From Calliopsis andreniformis (taxonomy: Eukaryota > Arthropoda > Insecta > Hymenoptera > Andrenidae): a stretch of DNA of 64,000 bases. The notes beneath the pieces are model-generated. The model made no database searches, had not been told where the DNA came from, and saw only the letters and a list, made by a program, of their open reading frames with translations. Location: the NCBI RefSeq assembly GCF_051401765.1, contig NW_027480504.1, positions 1,364,001 through 1,428,000 on the forward strand, given 5' to 3'. Below are positions 53,070 to 64,000 of the stretch, in pieces. The translations under genes and the position numbers were made by a program. Within the stretch, counting starts at the first letter, position 1; each line of letters opens with the position of its first letter.

Positions 53070-54589
53070 CAATCCTCAGTCCTCAAACCTCAATCCTGAA
53101 TCCTCAAACCTGAATCCTCATTCTTCAGCCCTCAGTCCTCAACAATCAGTTGTCAATCCTCAATCCTCAGTAGAATATCCTCAATTCACTGGTTTCAATA
53201 CTCAATACTCAACCTGAAATCTTCAAATCTCTATCCACAAACATCAATTCTCGTCACTCAACCCTCAACACTCAGCCCCAATCCTCAATCTTCAATCCTC
53301 AATCCACAATCCTCAATCCTCAATCCTCAATCTTCAATCCTCAATACTCAATCTTCAATCCTCAATCCTCAACCCTCGATCCTCAATGCTCAATCGTCGA
53401 TCTCCAATCCTGAATACTCAATCTTCAATACTCAATCCTCAATCCTCAAGCCACAATCCTCAATCCTCACTCATCAATCCTCACTACCCAATCCTCAATC
53501 TTCAATTCTCAATCCTCAATCCTCAATCTTCAATCCTCAGTCCCCAATCCTCAACCTTCAACCCTCAATCCTCAATCCTCAATCCTCGATCCTCAGTCCT
53601 CAACCCTCAATCCTCAATCCTCAATCCTCAATATTCAATCCTCAATACTCAATCTCCAATCCTCAAACCACAGTCCTCAAACCTCAATTCTGAATCCTCA
53701 AATCTCAATTCTGGATCCTCAATCCTGAACCCTCAATCTTCAGCTCTCAGTCCTCAACAATCAGTTGTCAATCTTCAATCCTCAATAGAATATACTCAAT
53801 TCACAGTTTTCAATACACAATACTCAATCTGCAATCTTCAAATCTCTATCCACAAACATCAATTCTCATCACTCAACCCTCAACACTCAGTCTTCAATGT
53901 TCAATCCTCAATCCTCAATTCTCAATCTTCAATCCTCAATACTGAACATTCAATCCTCAATCCTCAATCCTCAGTCCTCAATTCTCAATACTCAATCTTC
54001 AATCCTCAGTCCCCAATCCTCAATCTTCAATCCTCAATCCTCAATCCTCAATCCTCAATCCTCGATCCTCAGTCCTCAATCCTCAATCCTCAATCCTCAA
54101 TGTTCAATCCGCAATACCCAATCCTCAATCTTCAATTTTCAATCCTCAATCCTCAATCCTGAATCCTGAATCCTCAATCCTCAGTCCTCAAACCTTAATC
54201 CTGAATCGTCAATCCTGAATCCTCAATCTTCAGCACTCAGTCCTCAACAATCAGTTGTCAATCCTCAATCCTCAATGGAATATCATCAATTCACAGTTTT
54301 CAATACTCAATACTCAATCTGCAATCTTCAAATCTCTATCCACAAACATCAATTCTCATCACTCAACACTCAACACTCCGTCCCCAATCCTCAATCTTCA
54401 ATCCTCAATCCTCAATCCTCAATCCTCAATCGTCAACTTTCAATCCTCAATACTCAATCTTCAATCCTGAATACTCAATCCTCAATCCTCAGTCCTCAGT
54501 CCTCAGTCCTCAATCCACAATACTCAATCCTCAAACCTCAATCGTCAATCGTCAGCCCTCGTCCTCAATCCTCAACACTCAATCCTCAA
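53070..54589. repeat. Segment G, copy 2
   Basis: It matches 42,826-44,345 at offset 10,244. It holds Block 1 copies with unit 16 at 53,237, 53,852 and 54,342. Scattered differences include TGAATCC for TCAATCC near 54,163. Confidence 0.87.
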
Positions 54590-55030
54590 TCATCAATATT
54601 CAATCATCAATACTCAAGCTTCAATCCTCAATCCTCAATCTACAATCCTCAATCCTCAATTCTCAGTCCTCAATACTCAATCCTCAATCGTCATTCCTCA
54701 ATCCTCATTCTTCAATCCTCAACACCCAATCCTCAAACTTCAATCCTAAATCCTCAACTCTCAATCCTCAATCCTCAGTCCTCAGTCCACAAACCTCAAT
54801 CCTCGACCCTCAGCCCTCATTCTCAATCCTCAATCCTCTAACTTCAATCCTCAATCCTCAATCCTCAATTCTCAATCCTCAATCCTCAGACCTCAGTCCT
54901 CAAACCTCTACCCTCAACCCTCAGCCCTCATCGTCAATCCTCAATCCTCAATCCTCAATCCTCAGTCCTCAATACTCAGTCCTCAATCCTCGATCTTCAA
55001 TCCTCAATACTCAACCATCAATACTCAATT
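54590..55030. repeat. Satellite linker resembling 37,700-38,060
   Basis: Heptamer variants with the unit pair around CAACACCCAATCCTCAAAC (as at 37,810) and a run like 14,270-14,400 containing the six-base CTCTAACTTC-type shift. I see no gene. Confidence 0.65.
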
Positions 55031-55669
55031 CTCAATACTCAATTGAACATCCTGAATTCTCATGGTTCAATACTCAATCCACAATATTCAATAATCAAAT
55101 CTCAATCCTCAAGCATCAATTCTCAACACTCAATCCTCAACACTCAGTCCTCTCTCTTCAACCCTACATCCTCAACACTCAATCCTCAAGCGTCAATCCT
55201 CAATACTCAATCCTCAAACATCAATCCTCAGTCCTCAAACCTCAATCCCGAATCCTCAATCCTGAATCCTCAATCTGCAGCACTCAGTCCTCAAAAATCA
55301 ACTGTCTATCCTCAATCCTCAATAGAATATCCTCAATTCAAAGTTTTCAATACTCAATCCCCATTCTTCAATCTTCAAATCTCAATCCACAAACATCAAT
55401 TCTCATCACTCAACCATCAACACTCAGTCCTCAATCTTCAATCATCAATCCTCAACCCTCAATCTTCAATCCTCAATACTGAATATTCAATCCTCAATCC
55501 TCAATCCTCAATCCTCAACCCTCAACCCAGAATCTTCAATCCTCAGTCCCCAATCCTCAATCTTCAATCCTCAATCCTCAATCCTCAATCCTCAATCCTC
55601 AACACTCAGCCCTCAGTCCTCAAACCTCAATGCTCAATCCTCAATCCCCAATCGTCAATCATCAAACCT
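55031..55669. repeat. Block 2 copy and Block 1 copy, private subfamily
   Basis: The Block 2 copy (landmark 55,086) shares GAACATCC and TCATGGT with 7,491-7,665. The Block 1 copy (unit 16 at 55,389) has TCAATCC in place of TCTATCC, as do the copies at 47,378, 58,999 and 61,607, which marks a third Block 1 subfamily. Confidence 0.75.
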
Positions 55670-56170
55670 CAATCATCAATCCTCAATCTTCATAACTCGT
55701 TCCTCAATCCTCAATCCTCAATGCTCAATCCTCAATCCTCATCCTGCATCCTCAATACTCAATCCTCAATCCTGAATCTTCAATCCTCTATATTCAATCT
55801 TCAATCCTCAATCCTCAATCCTCAATCCTCAGTGATCAATACTCAATCTTCAATACTGAATCCTCAATCCTCAATCCTCAATCCTCAATCCTCAATCCTC
55901 AATTCTCATTTCTCAAACCTCAATCCTCAACCCTCAGTCCTCATCCTCAATTCTCAATTCTCAATTCTCAAACCTCATTCCTCAATTCTCAACCTTCAAT
56001 CCTCAATAATCAATCTCCAATGCTAGGTCCTCAATCCCCAATCTTCAATCCTTAATCCTCAATCTTTAATCCTTAATTCTCTATCGTCAATCTTCAATCA
56101 TCAATACTCAGTCTTCAATCCTCAATCATCAATCCTCAACACTCAATCCTCATTCTTCAATCCTCAATAC
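55670..56170. repeat. Segment L, copy 2
   Basis: It matches about 45,225-45,734 with one heptamer of length difference. It includes the CATAACTCGTTCC and CATCCTGCATCC variants and a stretch with unusual TAATCC, CTTTAATCC and CTAGG units. Confidence 0.8.
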
Positions 56171-57342
56171 CCAATCCTCAATCTTCAATCCTCAAACCTC
56201 AATCCTCAATCCTCAATCCTCAATCCTCAGTCCTCAAACATCAGTCCTGAATCTTCAATCCTGAATCCTCAATCTTCAGACCTCAGTCCTCAACACTCAG
56301 TTGTCAATCCTCAATCCTCAATAGAATATCATCAATTCACAGATTTCAATACTCAATGCTCAATCTGCAATCTTCAAGTCTCTATCCTCAAACATCAATT
56401 CTCATCACTCAACCCTCAACACTCAGTCCCCAATCCTCAATATTCATTCCTCAATCCTCCATCCTCAATCCACAATCCTCAACCTCCAATCCTCAATACT
56501 CAATCTTCAATTCTCAATCTTCAACCCTCAATCCTCCATCCTCAATCCTCAGTACTCAATCCTGAATACTCAATCCTCAATCCTCAATACTCAATATCCA
56601 ATCCTCAATCCTCAATCCTCAATCCTCAATCCTCAATCCTCAATCTTCAATCCACAATCCTCAATCCTCAATCTTCAATCCTCAACACTCAATCTGCAAT
56701 CCTCAATCCTCAAACCTCAATCCTCAATCCTCAATCTTCAATCCTCAACACTCAATCTGCAATCCTCAATCCTCAACCCTCAATCCTCAATCCTCATTCT
56801 TCAATCCTCAATACCCAATCCTCAATCTTCAATCCTCAATCCTCAATCATCAATTCTCAATCCTCAATCCTCAATCCTCAGACCTCAAACATCAATACTC
56901 AACCCTCAGTCCACGTCCTCAATCCACAACCCTGAATCCTCAAACCTCAATCTTCAATCATCAATATTCAATCTTCAGTCCTCAATCCTCATTCCTCAAT
57001 CCTCAATCCTCAATCCTCAATGTTCAATCCGCAATACCCAATCCTCAATATTCAATCCTCAATCCTCAGTCCTCAATCCTCAATTCTCAATACTCAATCC
57101 TCAATCCTCAATCCTCAATCCTCAATCCTCAATCCTCAATCCTCAATCCTCAATCCTCAATCCTCAACTCTCAATCCTCAGTCCTCAAACCTCAATCCGG
57201 AATCCTCAATCCTGAATCCTCAATCTTCAGCCGTCAGTACTGAACAATCAATTGTCAATCCTCAACCCTTAATATTCAATCTTCAATCCTCAATACTCAA
57301 TCTTCAATCCTCAATCTTCAATCCTCAATCCTCAATCCTCAA
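56171..57342. repeat. Satellite mosaic with segment M, copy 1
   Basis: The stretch 56,420-56,965 matches 59,035-59,560 (offset about 2,603-2,612). The Block 1 copy at 56,388 is diverged (TCAAACA for ACAAACA). The stretch includes the ten-unit pure run at 57,094-57,163. I see no gene. Confidence 0.75.
57094..57163. repeat. Longest perfect run of the base heptamer noticed
   Basis: Ten consecutive identical TCAATCC units stand here without a variant. Elsewhere perfect runs are usually two to six units long before a variant heptamer breaks them. Such pure runs are where copy-number slippage and the edges of the long duplications tend to fall. I did not scan exhaustively for a longer run. Confidence 0.8.
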
Positions 57343-58840
57343 TCCTCAATCATCAACCTTCAATCATCAATACTCAATCTTCAATCCTCAATCCTCAATC
57401 CTCAATCCTCAATCCTCAATCCTCAATATTCAACACACAACCCTCATCCATCAATCCTCAATACTCAACCATCAATCCTCAATTCTCAATACTCAATAGA
57501 ATATCCTGAATTCTCATGATTCAATACACAATCCTCAATATTCAATAATCAAATAGCAATCCTCAAACATCAGCTCTCAACACTCAATCCTCAATACTCT
57601 GTCCTCTCTCTTCAATCCTCCATCCTCAATCCTCAATACTCAAGCGTTAATCCTCAATCCTCAATCCTCAATCCTCAATCCTCAACCCTCAATCCTCAGT
57701 CCTCAAACCTCATTCCGGAATCCTCAATTCTGAATCCTCAATCTTCAGCCGTCTGTCCTCAACAATCAGTTGTCAATCCTCAATCCCTAATATTCAATCC
57801 TCAATCCTCAGTCCGCAATCCTCAATCCTCAATCTTCAATCCTCAATACTCAATTTTCAATCCTCAATCTTCAATCCTCAATCCTCAATCCTCAATCCTC
57901 AATAATCAATCTTCAATCCTCAGACCTCAAACAGCAATACTCAACCCTCAGTCCTCGTCCTCAATCCACAACCATCAATACTCAATCCTCAATCATCAAT
58001 CATCAATATTCAATCTTCAGTCCTCAATCCTCAATCCTAAATCCTCAATCCTCAATGTTCAATGCGCAATACCCAATCCTCAATCTTCAATCCACAATCC
58101 TCAATCCTCAATCCTCAATCCTCAATCCTCAATTCTCAATCCTCAGTCCTCAAACATCAAACCTCAATCCTCAACCCTGAATCCTCAATCTTCAGACCTC
58201 AGTCCTCCACAATCAGTTGTCAATTCTCAATCCTCAATAGAATATCATCAATTCACAGTTTTCAATACTCAATACGCAATCTGCAATCTTCGAATCTCTA
58301 TCCACAAACATCAATTCTCATCATTCAACCCTCAGCACTCAGTCCCCAATCCTCAATCTTCAATCCTCAATCCTCAATCCACAATCCTCGATCCTCAGTC
58401 TTCAATCCTCAATACTCAATCTTCAAACCTCCGTCCTCAATCATCAATCATCAATCCTCAATCCTCGTTCACTCATATCCTCAATTCACAGTTTTCAACA
58501 CTCAATACTCGATCTGCAATCTTCAAACCACTATCCACAAACATCAATACTCATCACTCAACCCTCCACACTCATTCCTCAATGTTCAATCCTCAATCCT
58601 CAATTCTTAATCTTCAATCCTCAATACTGAATCTTCAATCCTCAATCCTCAATCCTCAATCCTCAATACTCAATCCTCTATCCTCAATCCTCAATACTCA
58701 ATCTTCAATCCTCAATACTCAATCGTCAAACCTCAATCCTCAATCCTCAATACTCAACCATCAATCCTCAATTCTCAATACTCCATAGAATATCCTGAAT
58801 TCTCAGGATTCTATACTCAAACCTCAATCCTCAATCCTCA
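57343..58840. repeat. Segment Q, copy 1 (matches 59,902-61,399, offset 2,559)
   Basis: Landmarks 57,541, 58,062, 58,304, 58,537 and 58,582 all recur 2,559 bases on. The few differences include CC/TT near 58,431/60,990 and CCTCC/CCACC near 58,563/61,122. It holds a Block 2 copy (57,541) and two Block 1 copies 233 bases apart. It also matches the first 1.4 kb of segment P copy 1. Confidence 0.88.
58792..58809. repeat. Second copy of the 7-base-arm inverted repeat
   Basis: This is the same ATCCTGA / TCAGGAT hairpin as at 47,122-47,139. It was carried here inside the segment copy at 57,343-58,840. Confidence 0.75.
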
Positions 58841-59901
58841 GTCCTCAAACCTCAATCCCGAATCCTCAATCCTGGATCCTCAATCTTCAGTCCTCAGTCC
58901 TCAAAAATTAATTGTCAATCCCCAATCATCAATAGAATATCCTCAATTCACAGTTTTCAATACTCAATCCCCATTCTTGAATCTTCAAATCTCAATCCAC
59001 AAACATCAGTTCTCATCACTCAACCCTCAACACTCAGTCCCCAATCCTCAATATTCATTCCTCAATCCTCCATCCTCAATCCACAATCCTCAACCTCCAA
59101 TCCTCAATACTCAATCTTCAAATCTCAATCTTCAACCCTCAATCCTCCATCCTCAATCCTCAGTACTCAATCCTGAATACTCAATCCTCAATCCTCAATA
59201 CTCAATCTCCAATCCTCAATCCTCAATCCTCAATCCTCAATCCTCAATCTTCAATCCTCAATCCTCAATCCTCAATCTTCAATCCTGATCACTCAATCTG
59301 CAATCCTCAATCCTCAAACCTCAATCCTCAATCCTCAATCTTCAATCCTCAACACTCAATCTGCAATCCTCAATCCTCAACCCTCAATCCTCAATCCTCA
59401 TTCTTCAATCCTCAATACCCAATCATCAATCTTCAATCCTCAATCCTCAATCATCAAGTCTCAATCCTCAATCCTCAATCCTCAGACCTCAAACATCAAT
59501 ACTCAACCCTCAGTCCACGTCCTCAATCCACAACCCTCAATCCTCAAACCTCAATGTTCAATCATCAATATTCAATCCTCAATCCACAATCCCCAAACCT
59601 CAATCCTCAACCGTCAGTCCCCGTCCTCAATCCGCAATCCTCAATCCTCAATCTTCAATCCTCAATACTCAATCTTCAATCCTCAATCTTCAATCCTCAA
59701 TCCTCAATCCTCAATCCTCAATCATCAATCTTCAATCCTCAGACCTCAAACAGCAATACTCAACCCTCAGTCCTCGTCCTCAATCCACAACCATCAATAC
59801 TCAATCCTGAATCATCAATCCTCAGTCCTCAATCCTCAATCCTCAATCCCCAAACCTCAATCCTCAACCGTCAGTCCCCGTCCTCAATCCTCAAACATGA
59901 A
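58841..59901. repeat. Satellite mosaic with segment M, copy 2
   Basis: A Block 1 copy of the TCAATCC subfamily (58,999) is followed by the match to 56,420-56,965, then Block 3 phrases near 59,490 and 59,745. With segment Q it makes up the 2,559-base spacing between the two Q copies. I see no gene. Confidence 0.75.
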
Positions 59902-62900
59902 TCCTCAATCATCAACCTTCAATCATCAATACTCAATCTTCAATCCTCAATCCTCAATCCTCAATCCTCAATCCTCAATCCTCAATATTCAACACACAAC
60001 CGTCATCCATCAATCCTCAATACTCAACCATCAATCCTCAATTCTCAATACTCAATAGAATATCCTGAATTCTCATGATTCAATACACAATCCTCAATAT
60101 TCAATAATCAAATAGCAATCCTCAAACATCAGCTCTCAACACTCAATCCTCAATACTCTGTCCTCTCTCTTCAATCCTCCATCCTCAATCCTCAATACTC
60201 AAGCGTTAATCCTCAATCCTCAATCCTCAATCCTCAATCCTCAACCCTCAATCCTCAGTCCTCAAACCTCATTCCGGAATCCTCAATTCTGAATCCTCAA
60301 TCTTCAGCCGTCTGTCCTCAACAATCAGTTGTCAATCCTCAATCCCTAATATTCAATCCTCAATCCTCAGTCCGCAATCCTCAATCCTCAATCTTCAATC
60401 CTCAATACTCAATTTTCAATCCTCAATCTTCAATCCTCAATCCTCAATCCTCAATCCTCAATAATCAATCTTCAATCCTCAGACCTCAAACAGCAATACT
60501 CAACCCTCAGTCCTCGTCCTCAATCCACAACCATCAATACTCAATCCTCAATCATCAATCATCAATATTCAATCTTCAGTCCTCAATCCTCAATCCTAAA
60601 TCCTCAATCCTCAATGTTCAATGCGCAATACCCAATCCTCAATCTTCAATCCACAATCCTCAATCCTCAATCCTCAATCCTCAATCCTCAATTCTCAATC
60701 CTCAGTCCTCAAACATCAAACCTCAATCCTCAACCCTGAATCCTCAATCTTCAGACCTCAGTCCTCCACAATCAGTTGTCAATTCTCAATCCTCAATAGA
60801 ATATCATCAATTCACAGTTTTCAATACTCAATACGCAATCTGCAATCTTCGAATCTCTATCCACAAACATCAATTCTCATCATTCAACCCTCAGCACTCA
60901 GTCCCCAATCCTCAATCTTCAATCCTCAATCCTCAATCCACAATCCTCGATCCTCAGTCTTCAATCCTCAATACTCAATCTTCAAACTTCCGTCCTCAAT
61001 CATCAATCATCAATCCTCAATCCTCGTTCACTCATATCCTCAATTCACAGTTTTCAACACTCAATACTCGATCTGCAATCTTCAAACCACTATCCACAAA
61101 CATCAATACTCATCACTCAACCCACCACACTCATTCCTCAATGTTCAATCCTCAATCCTCAATTCTTAATCTTCAATCCTCAATACTGAATCTTCAATCC
61201 TCAATCCTCAATCCTCAATCCTCAATACTCAATCCTCTATCCTCAATCCTCAATACTCAATCTTCAATCCTCAATACTCAATCGTCAAACCTCAATCCTC
61301 AATCCTCAATACTCAACCATCAATCCTCAATTCTCAATACTCCATAGAATATCCTGAATTCTCAGGATTCTATACTCAAACCTCAATCCTCAACCCTCAG
61401 TCCTCAAGCGTCAATCCTCAATCCTCAATCCTCAGCCCTCAATCCTCAGTCCTCAAACCTCAATCCCGAATCCTCAATCCTGGATCCTCAATCTTCAGCC
61501 CTCAGTCCTCAAAAATTAATTGTCAATCCCCAATCATCAATAGAATATGCTCAATTCACAGTTTTCAATACTCAATCCCCATTCTTGAATCTTCAAATCT
61601 CAATCCACAAACATCAATTCTCATCACTCAATCATCAACACTCAGTCCTCAATCATCAATCCTCAATCCTCAATCCTCAATCTTCAATCCTCAACACTCA
61701 ATACTCAATCCTCAATCCTCAATTCTCAATCCTCAGTCCTCAAACCTCAATCCTGAATCCTCAAAACTGAATCCTCAGTCTACAGCCCTCAGTCCTCAAC
61801 AATCAGTTGTCAATCCTCAATCCTCAATAGAGTATCCTCAATTCACAGGTTTCAATACTCAATACTCAACCTGCAATCTTCAAATCTCTATCCACAAACA
61901 TCAATTCTCATCACTCAACCCTCAACACTCAGTCCCCAATCCTCAATCTTCAATCCTCAATACTCAATCCTCAATCCTCATTCCTCAATCTTCAATCCTC
62001 AATACTCAATCTTCAATCCTCAACCCTCAATCCTCGGTCCTCAATCCTCAATCGTCAATCTCCAATCCTGAATACTCAATCTTCAATCCTCAATACTCAA
62101 TCTTCAATCCACAATCCTCAGTCCTCAAACCTCAATTCTGAATCCTCAAATCTCAATTCTGAATCCTCGACCCTGAACCCTCAATCTTCAGCTCTCAGTC
62201 CTCAACATTCAGTTGTCAATCCTCAATCCTCAATAGACTATACTCAATTCACAGTTTTCAATACACAATAATCAATCTGCAATCTTCGAATCTCTATCCA
62301 CAAACATCAATCCTCATCACTATACCCTCAACACTCAGTCCTCAATGTTCAATCCTCAGTCATCAATTCTCAACCTTCAATCCTCAATACTGAACCTTCA
62401 ATCCTCAATCCTCTATCCTCAGTCCTCAATCCTCAATCCTCAGTCTTCAATCCTCAGTCCCCAATCCTCAAGCTTCAACCCTCAATACTCAATCCTCAAT
62501 CCTCGATCCTCAGTCCTCAATCCTCAATCCTCAATCCTCAATGTTCAATCCGCAATACCCGATCCTCAATCTTCAATCCTCAATCCTCAATCCTCAATCC
62601 TCAATCCTCAATCCTCAGTCCTCAAACCTCAATCCTCAATTTTCAATCCCCAATACTCAATCTTCAATCCTCAATGCTCAATCCTCAATCCTCAATCCTC
62701 AGTCCTCAATCCACAATCCTCAATCCTCAAACCTCAATCCTCAATCGTCAGCCCTCGCCTCAATCCTCAACACTAAATCCTCAATCCTCAATCTTCAATC
62801 ATCAATAATCAATCTTCAATGCTCGATCCTCAATCTTCAATCCTCAATCCTCAATTCTCAGTCCTCAATACTCAATCCTCAATTGTCAATACTCAATCCC

Positions 62901-63595
62901 CAATCCTCAATCTTCAATCCTCAATCCTCAAACCTCAATCCTCAGTCCTCAATCTTCAATCCTCAACACTCAATCTTCAATCCTCAATCCTCAATCATCA
63001 ATCCTCAATGCTCAATCCTCAATCTTCAACCCTCAATCCTCAATTTTCAATCCTCAATACTCAATCTGCAATCCTCAATCCTCAATCCTCAATCCTCAAT
63101 CCTCTTTCTTCAATCCTCAATGCCCAGTCCTCAATCTTCAATCCTCAATCCTCAATCCTCGATTCTCATTCCTCAATCCTCAATCCTCAATCCTCAATCC
63201 TCAGTCCTCAATCCACAATACTCAATCCTCAAACATCAATCGTCAATCGTCAGCCCTCGTCCACAATCCTCAACGCTCAATCCTCAATCCTCAATATTCA
63301 ATCATCAATACTCAATCCTCAATCCTCAATATTCAATCATCAATACTCAATCTTCAAACCTCAATCCTCAATCTTCAATCCTCAATCCTCAATTCTCAGT
63401 ACTCAATCCTCAATTCTCAATCCTCAATCCTCAATCCTCAGACCTCAAACATCAATACTCAACCCTCAGCCCTCATCCTCAATTCTCAACCCTCAGCCCT
63501 CATCCTCAATCCTCAATCCTCATTTCTCAATCCTCAATCCTCAGTCCTCAGTCCTCAAACCTCTACCCTCAACCCTCAGCCCTCATCCTCAATCC
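59902..63595. repeat. Segment Q copy 2 continuing as segment P copy 2
   Basis: From 59,902 it matches 57,343 onward (offset 2,559, to about 61,390). From 59,964 it matches 45,735-49,366 (offset 14,229, to 63,595). It holds a Block 2 copy (60,100) and Block 1 copies from 60,863 to 62,300. The two nested matches show that P and Q share one source segment copied at least twice. Confidence 0.88.
61351..61368. repeat. Third copy of the 7-base-arm inverted repeat
   Basis: This is the same hairpin, carried in the 59,902-63,595 segment. The partner copies lie 2,559 and 14,229 bases upstream. Confidence 0.75.
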
Positions 63596-64000
63596 TCAAT
63601 CCTCAATCCTCAATCCTCAGTCCTCAATCCACAATCCTCTATCCTCAAACCGCAATCGTCAATCGTCAGCCCTCGTCCTCAATCCTCAACACTCAATCCT
63701 CAATCCTCAATATTCAATCATCAATACTCAATCTTCAATCCTCAATCCTCAATCTTCAATCCTCAATCCTCAATTCTCAGTCCTCAATACTCAATTCTCA
63801 ATCGTCAATCCTCAATCCTCAATCCTCAATATTCAATCCTCGATCCTCAATCCTCAATCCTCAATCCTCAATCTTCAATCCTCAATACTCAATCTTCAAT
63901 CCTCAATCCTCAATGCTCAATCCTTAATGCTCAATCCACAATCCTCAATCCTCAACCATCAATCTTCAATCCTCAATACGCAATCTGCAATCCTCAATCC
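63596..64000. repeat. Right end: piece of unit B (matches about 23,340-23,744)
   Basis: The offset is 40,256 near the ACCGCAATCG landmark (63,650 vs 23,394) and 40,249 near the CAACCATC landmark (63,955 vs 23,706), a difference of one heptamer. The match runs to the window end and probably beyond. Confidence 0.8.

Larger units (their letters stand above)
1..64000. repeat. Heptamer satellite array, unit CAATCCT / AGGATTG, filling the window
   Basis: The entire window is a head-to-tail array of one seven-base unit and its single- or double-base variants, always in the same orientation. The unit has two A, three C, two T and no G on the + strand, so G is rare there and appears only through variants such as TCAGTCC, TGAATCC and TCGATCC. 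Frequent variants are TCAATAC, TCAATCT, TCAATTC, TCAAACC, TCAACCC and ACAATCC. The array runs off both window ends. No transposon, tRNA, rRNA or unique spacer interrupts it. Known simple satellites of this kind belong to eukaryotic heterochromatin; that placement is inferred, and the host cannot be named from the sequence. Confidence 0.97.

Noticed and set aside
1..64000. Genes on the - strand
   Set aside because: The unit places TGA every 21 bases in all three - frames. Only variant clusters interrupt this, and no long frame survives.
1..64000. Telomere repeat or interstitial telomere array
   Set aside because: The G-rich strand reads AGGATTG / TTGAGGA, not TTAGGG, TTTAGGG or another telomere unit I recognise. 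The very high variant load and the long segment duplications also argue against a telomerase product.
1..64000. CRISPR array
   Set aside because: There are no 23-47 base repeats separated by unique spacers. What lies between similar phrases is the same heptamer.
1..64000. Repetitive structural protein gene (silk- or amyloid-like) encoding SSILNPQ repeats
   Set aside because: Real repeat proteins keep one frame and show codon-level constraint. Here the frame drifts at hexamers, stops occur between stretches, and variants fall on all codon positions alike.
1..64000. CENP-B box or other known centromere motif
   Set aside because: I saw no match to the CENP-B box core pattern; CpGs occur only in the short phrases described. 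A centromeric role stays possible but is not supported by the sequence.

Overview
The whole 64 kb window is satellite DNA. Every stretch I read on either strand is built from one seven-base unit, written CAATCCT (equally TCAATCC) on the + strand and AGGATTG on the - strand, or from point variants of it such as TCAATAC, TCAATCT, TCAGTCC, TCAAACC and TCAACAC. I find no protein gene, RNA gene, mobile element, CRISPR array or single-copy spacer. An array of this size and purity points to a eukaryotic chromosome, probably constitutive heterochromatin (pericentromeric, subtelomeric, knob or sex-chromosome type). Nothing in the sequence lets me name the organism.

The array is ordered at three levels. 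(1) The heptamer sets a phase that is held for kilobases. It moves mainly at rare hexamers (TCGTCC, CCGTCC, TCATCC) that sit at fixed places in recurring phrases. (2) Variant heptamers are strung into conserved phrases. The clearest is Block 1 (21 heptamers, 58 copies found). Block 2 (12 full copies) aligns to Block 1 without gaps and so looks like its old paralogue. Block 3 and Block 4 carry the hexamers and a share of the few CpGs. (3) Long stretches are duplicated at near identity. The largest is a direct tandem duplication with an 11,836-base unit (about 10,999-22,834 and 22,835-34,670) that shows only scattered substitutions and no net length change. Others are a 4,402-base-offset pair at the left end and a patchwork of 0.5-3.6 kb copies from 34.7 kb to the right end, notably 45,735-49,366 with 59,964-63,595, and 37,866-39,570 with 50,515-52,175.

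Layout: 1-10,998 is a mosaic with the 4,402-offset pair; 10,999-34,670 is the tandem pair; 34,671-45,734 holds rearranged partial third and fourth copies of that material; 45,735-64,000 is a younger patchwork of 1-4 kb copies. Where I could place junctions, they fall in runs of near-perfect heptamers, as expected for unequal exchange within the satellite.

The many long open frames on the + strand are a by-product of the repeat. Seven is coprime to three, so all three + frames read the same seven-residue peptide (SSILNPQ, rotated) with no stop. The - strand has TGA every 21 bases in all three frames. I therefore annotate no coding sequence. Segment edges were read by eye and are good to about one to three heptamers.
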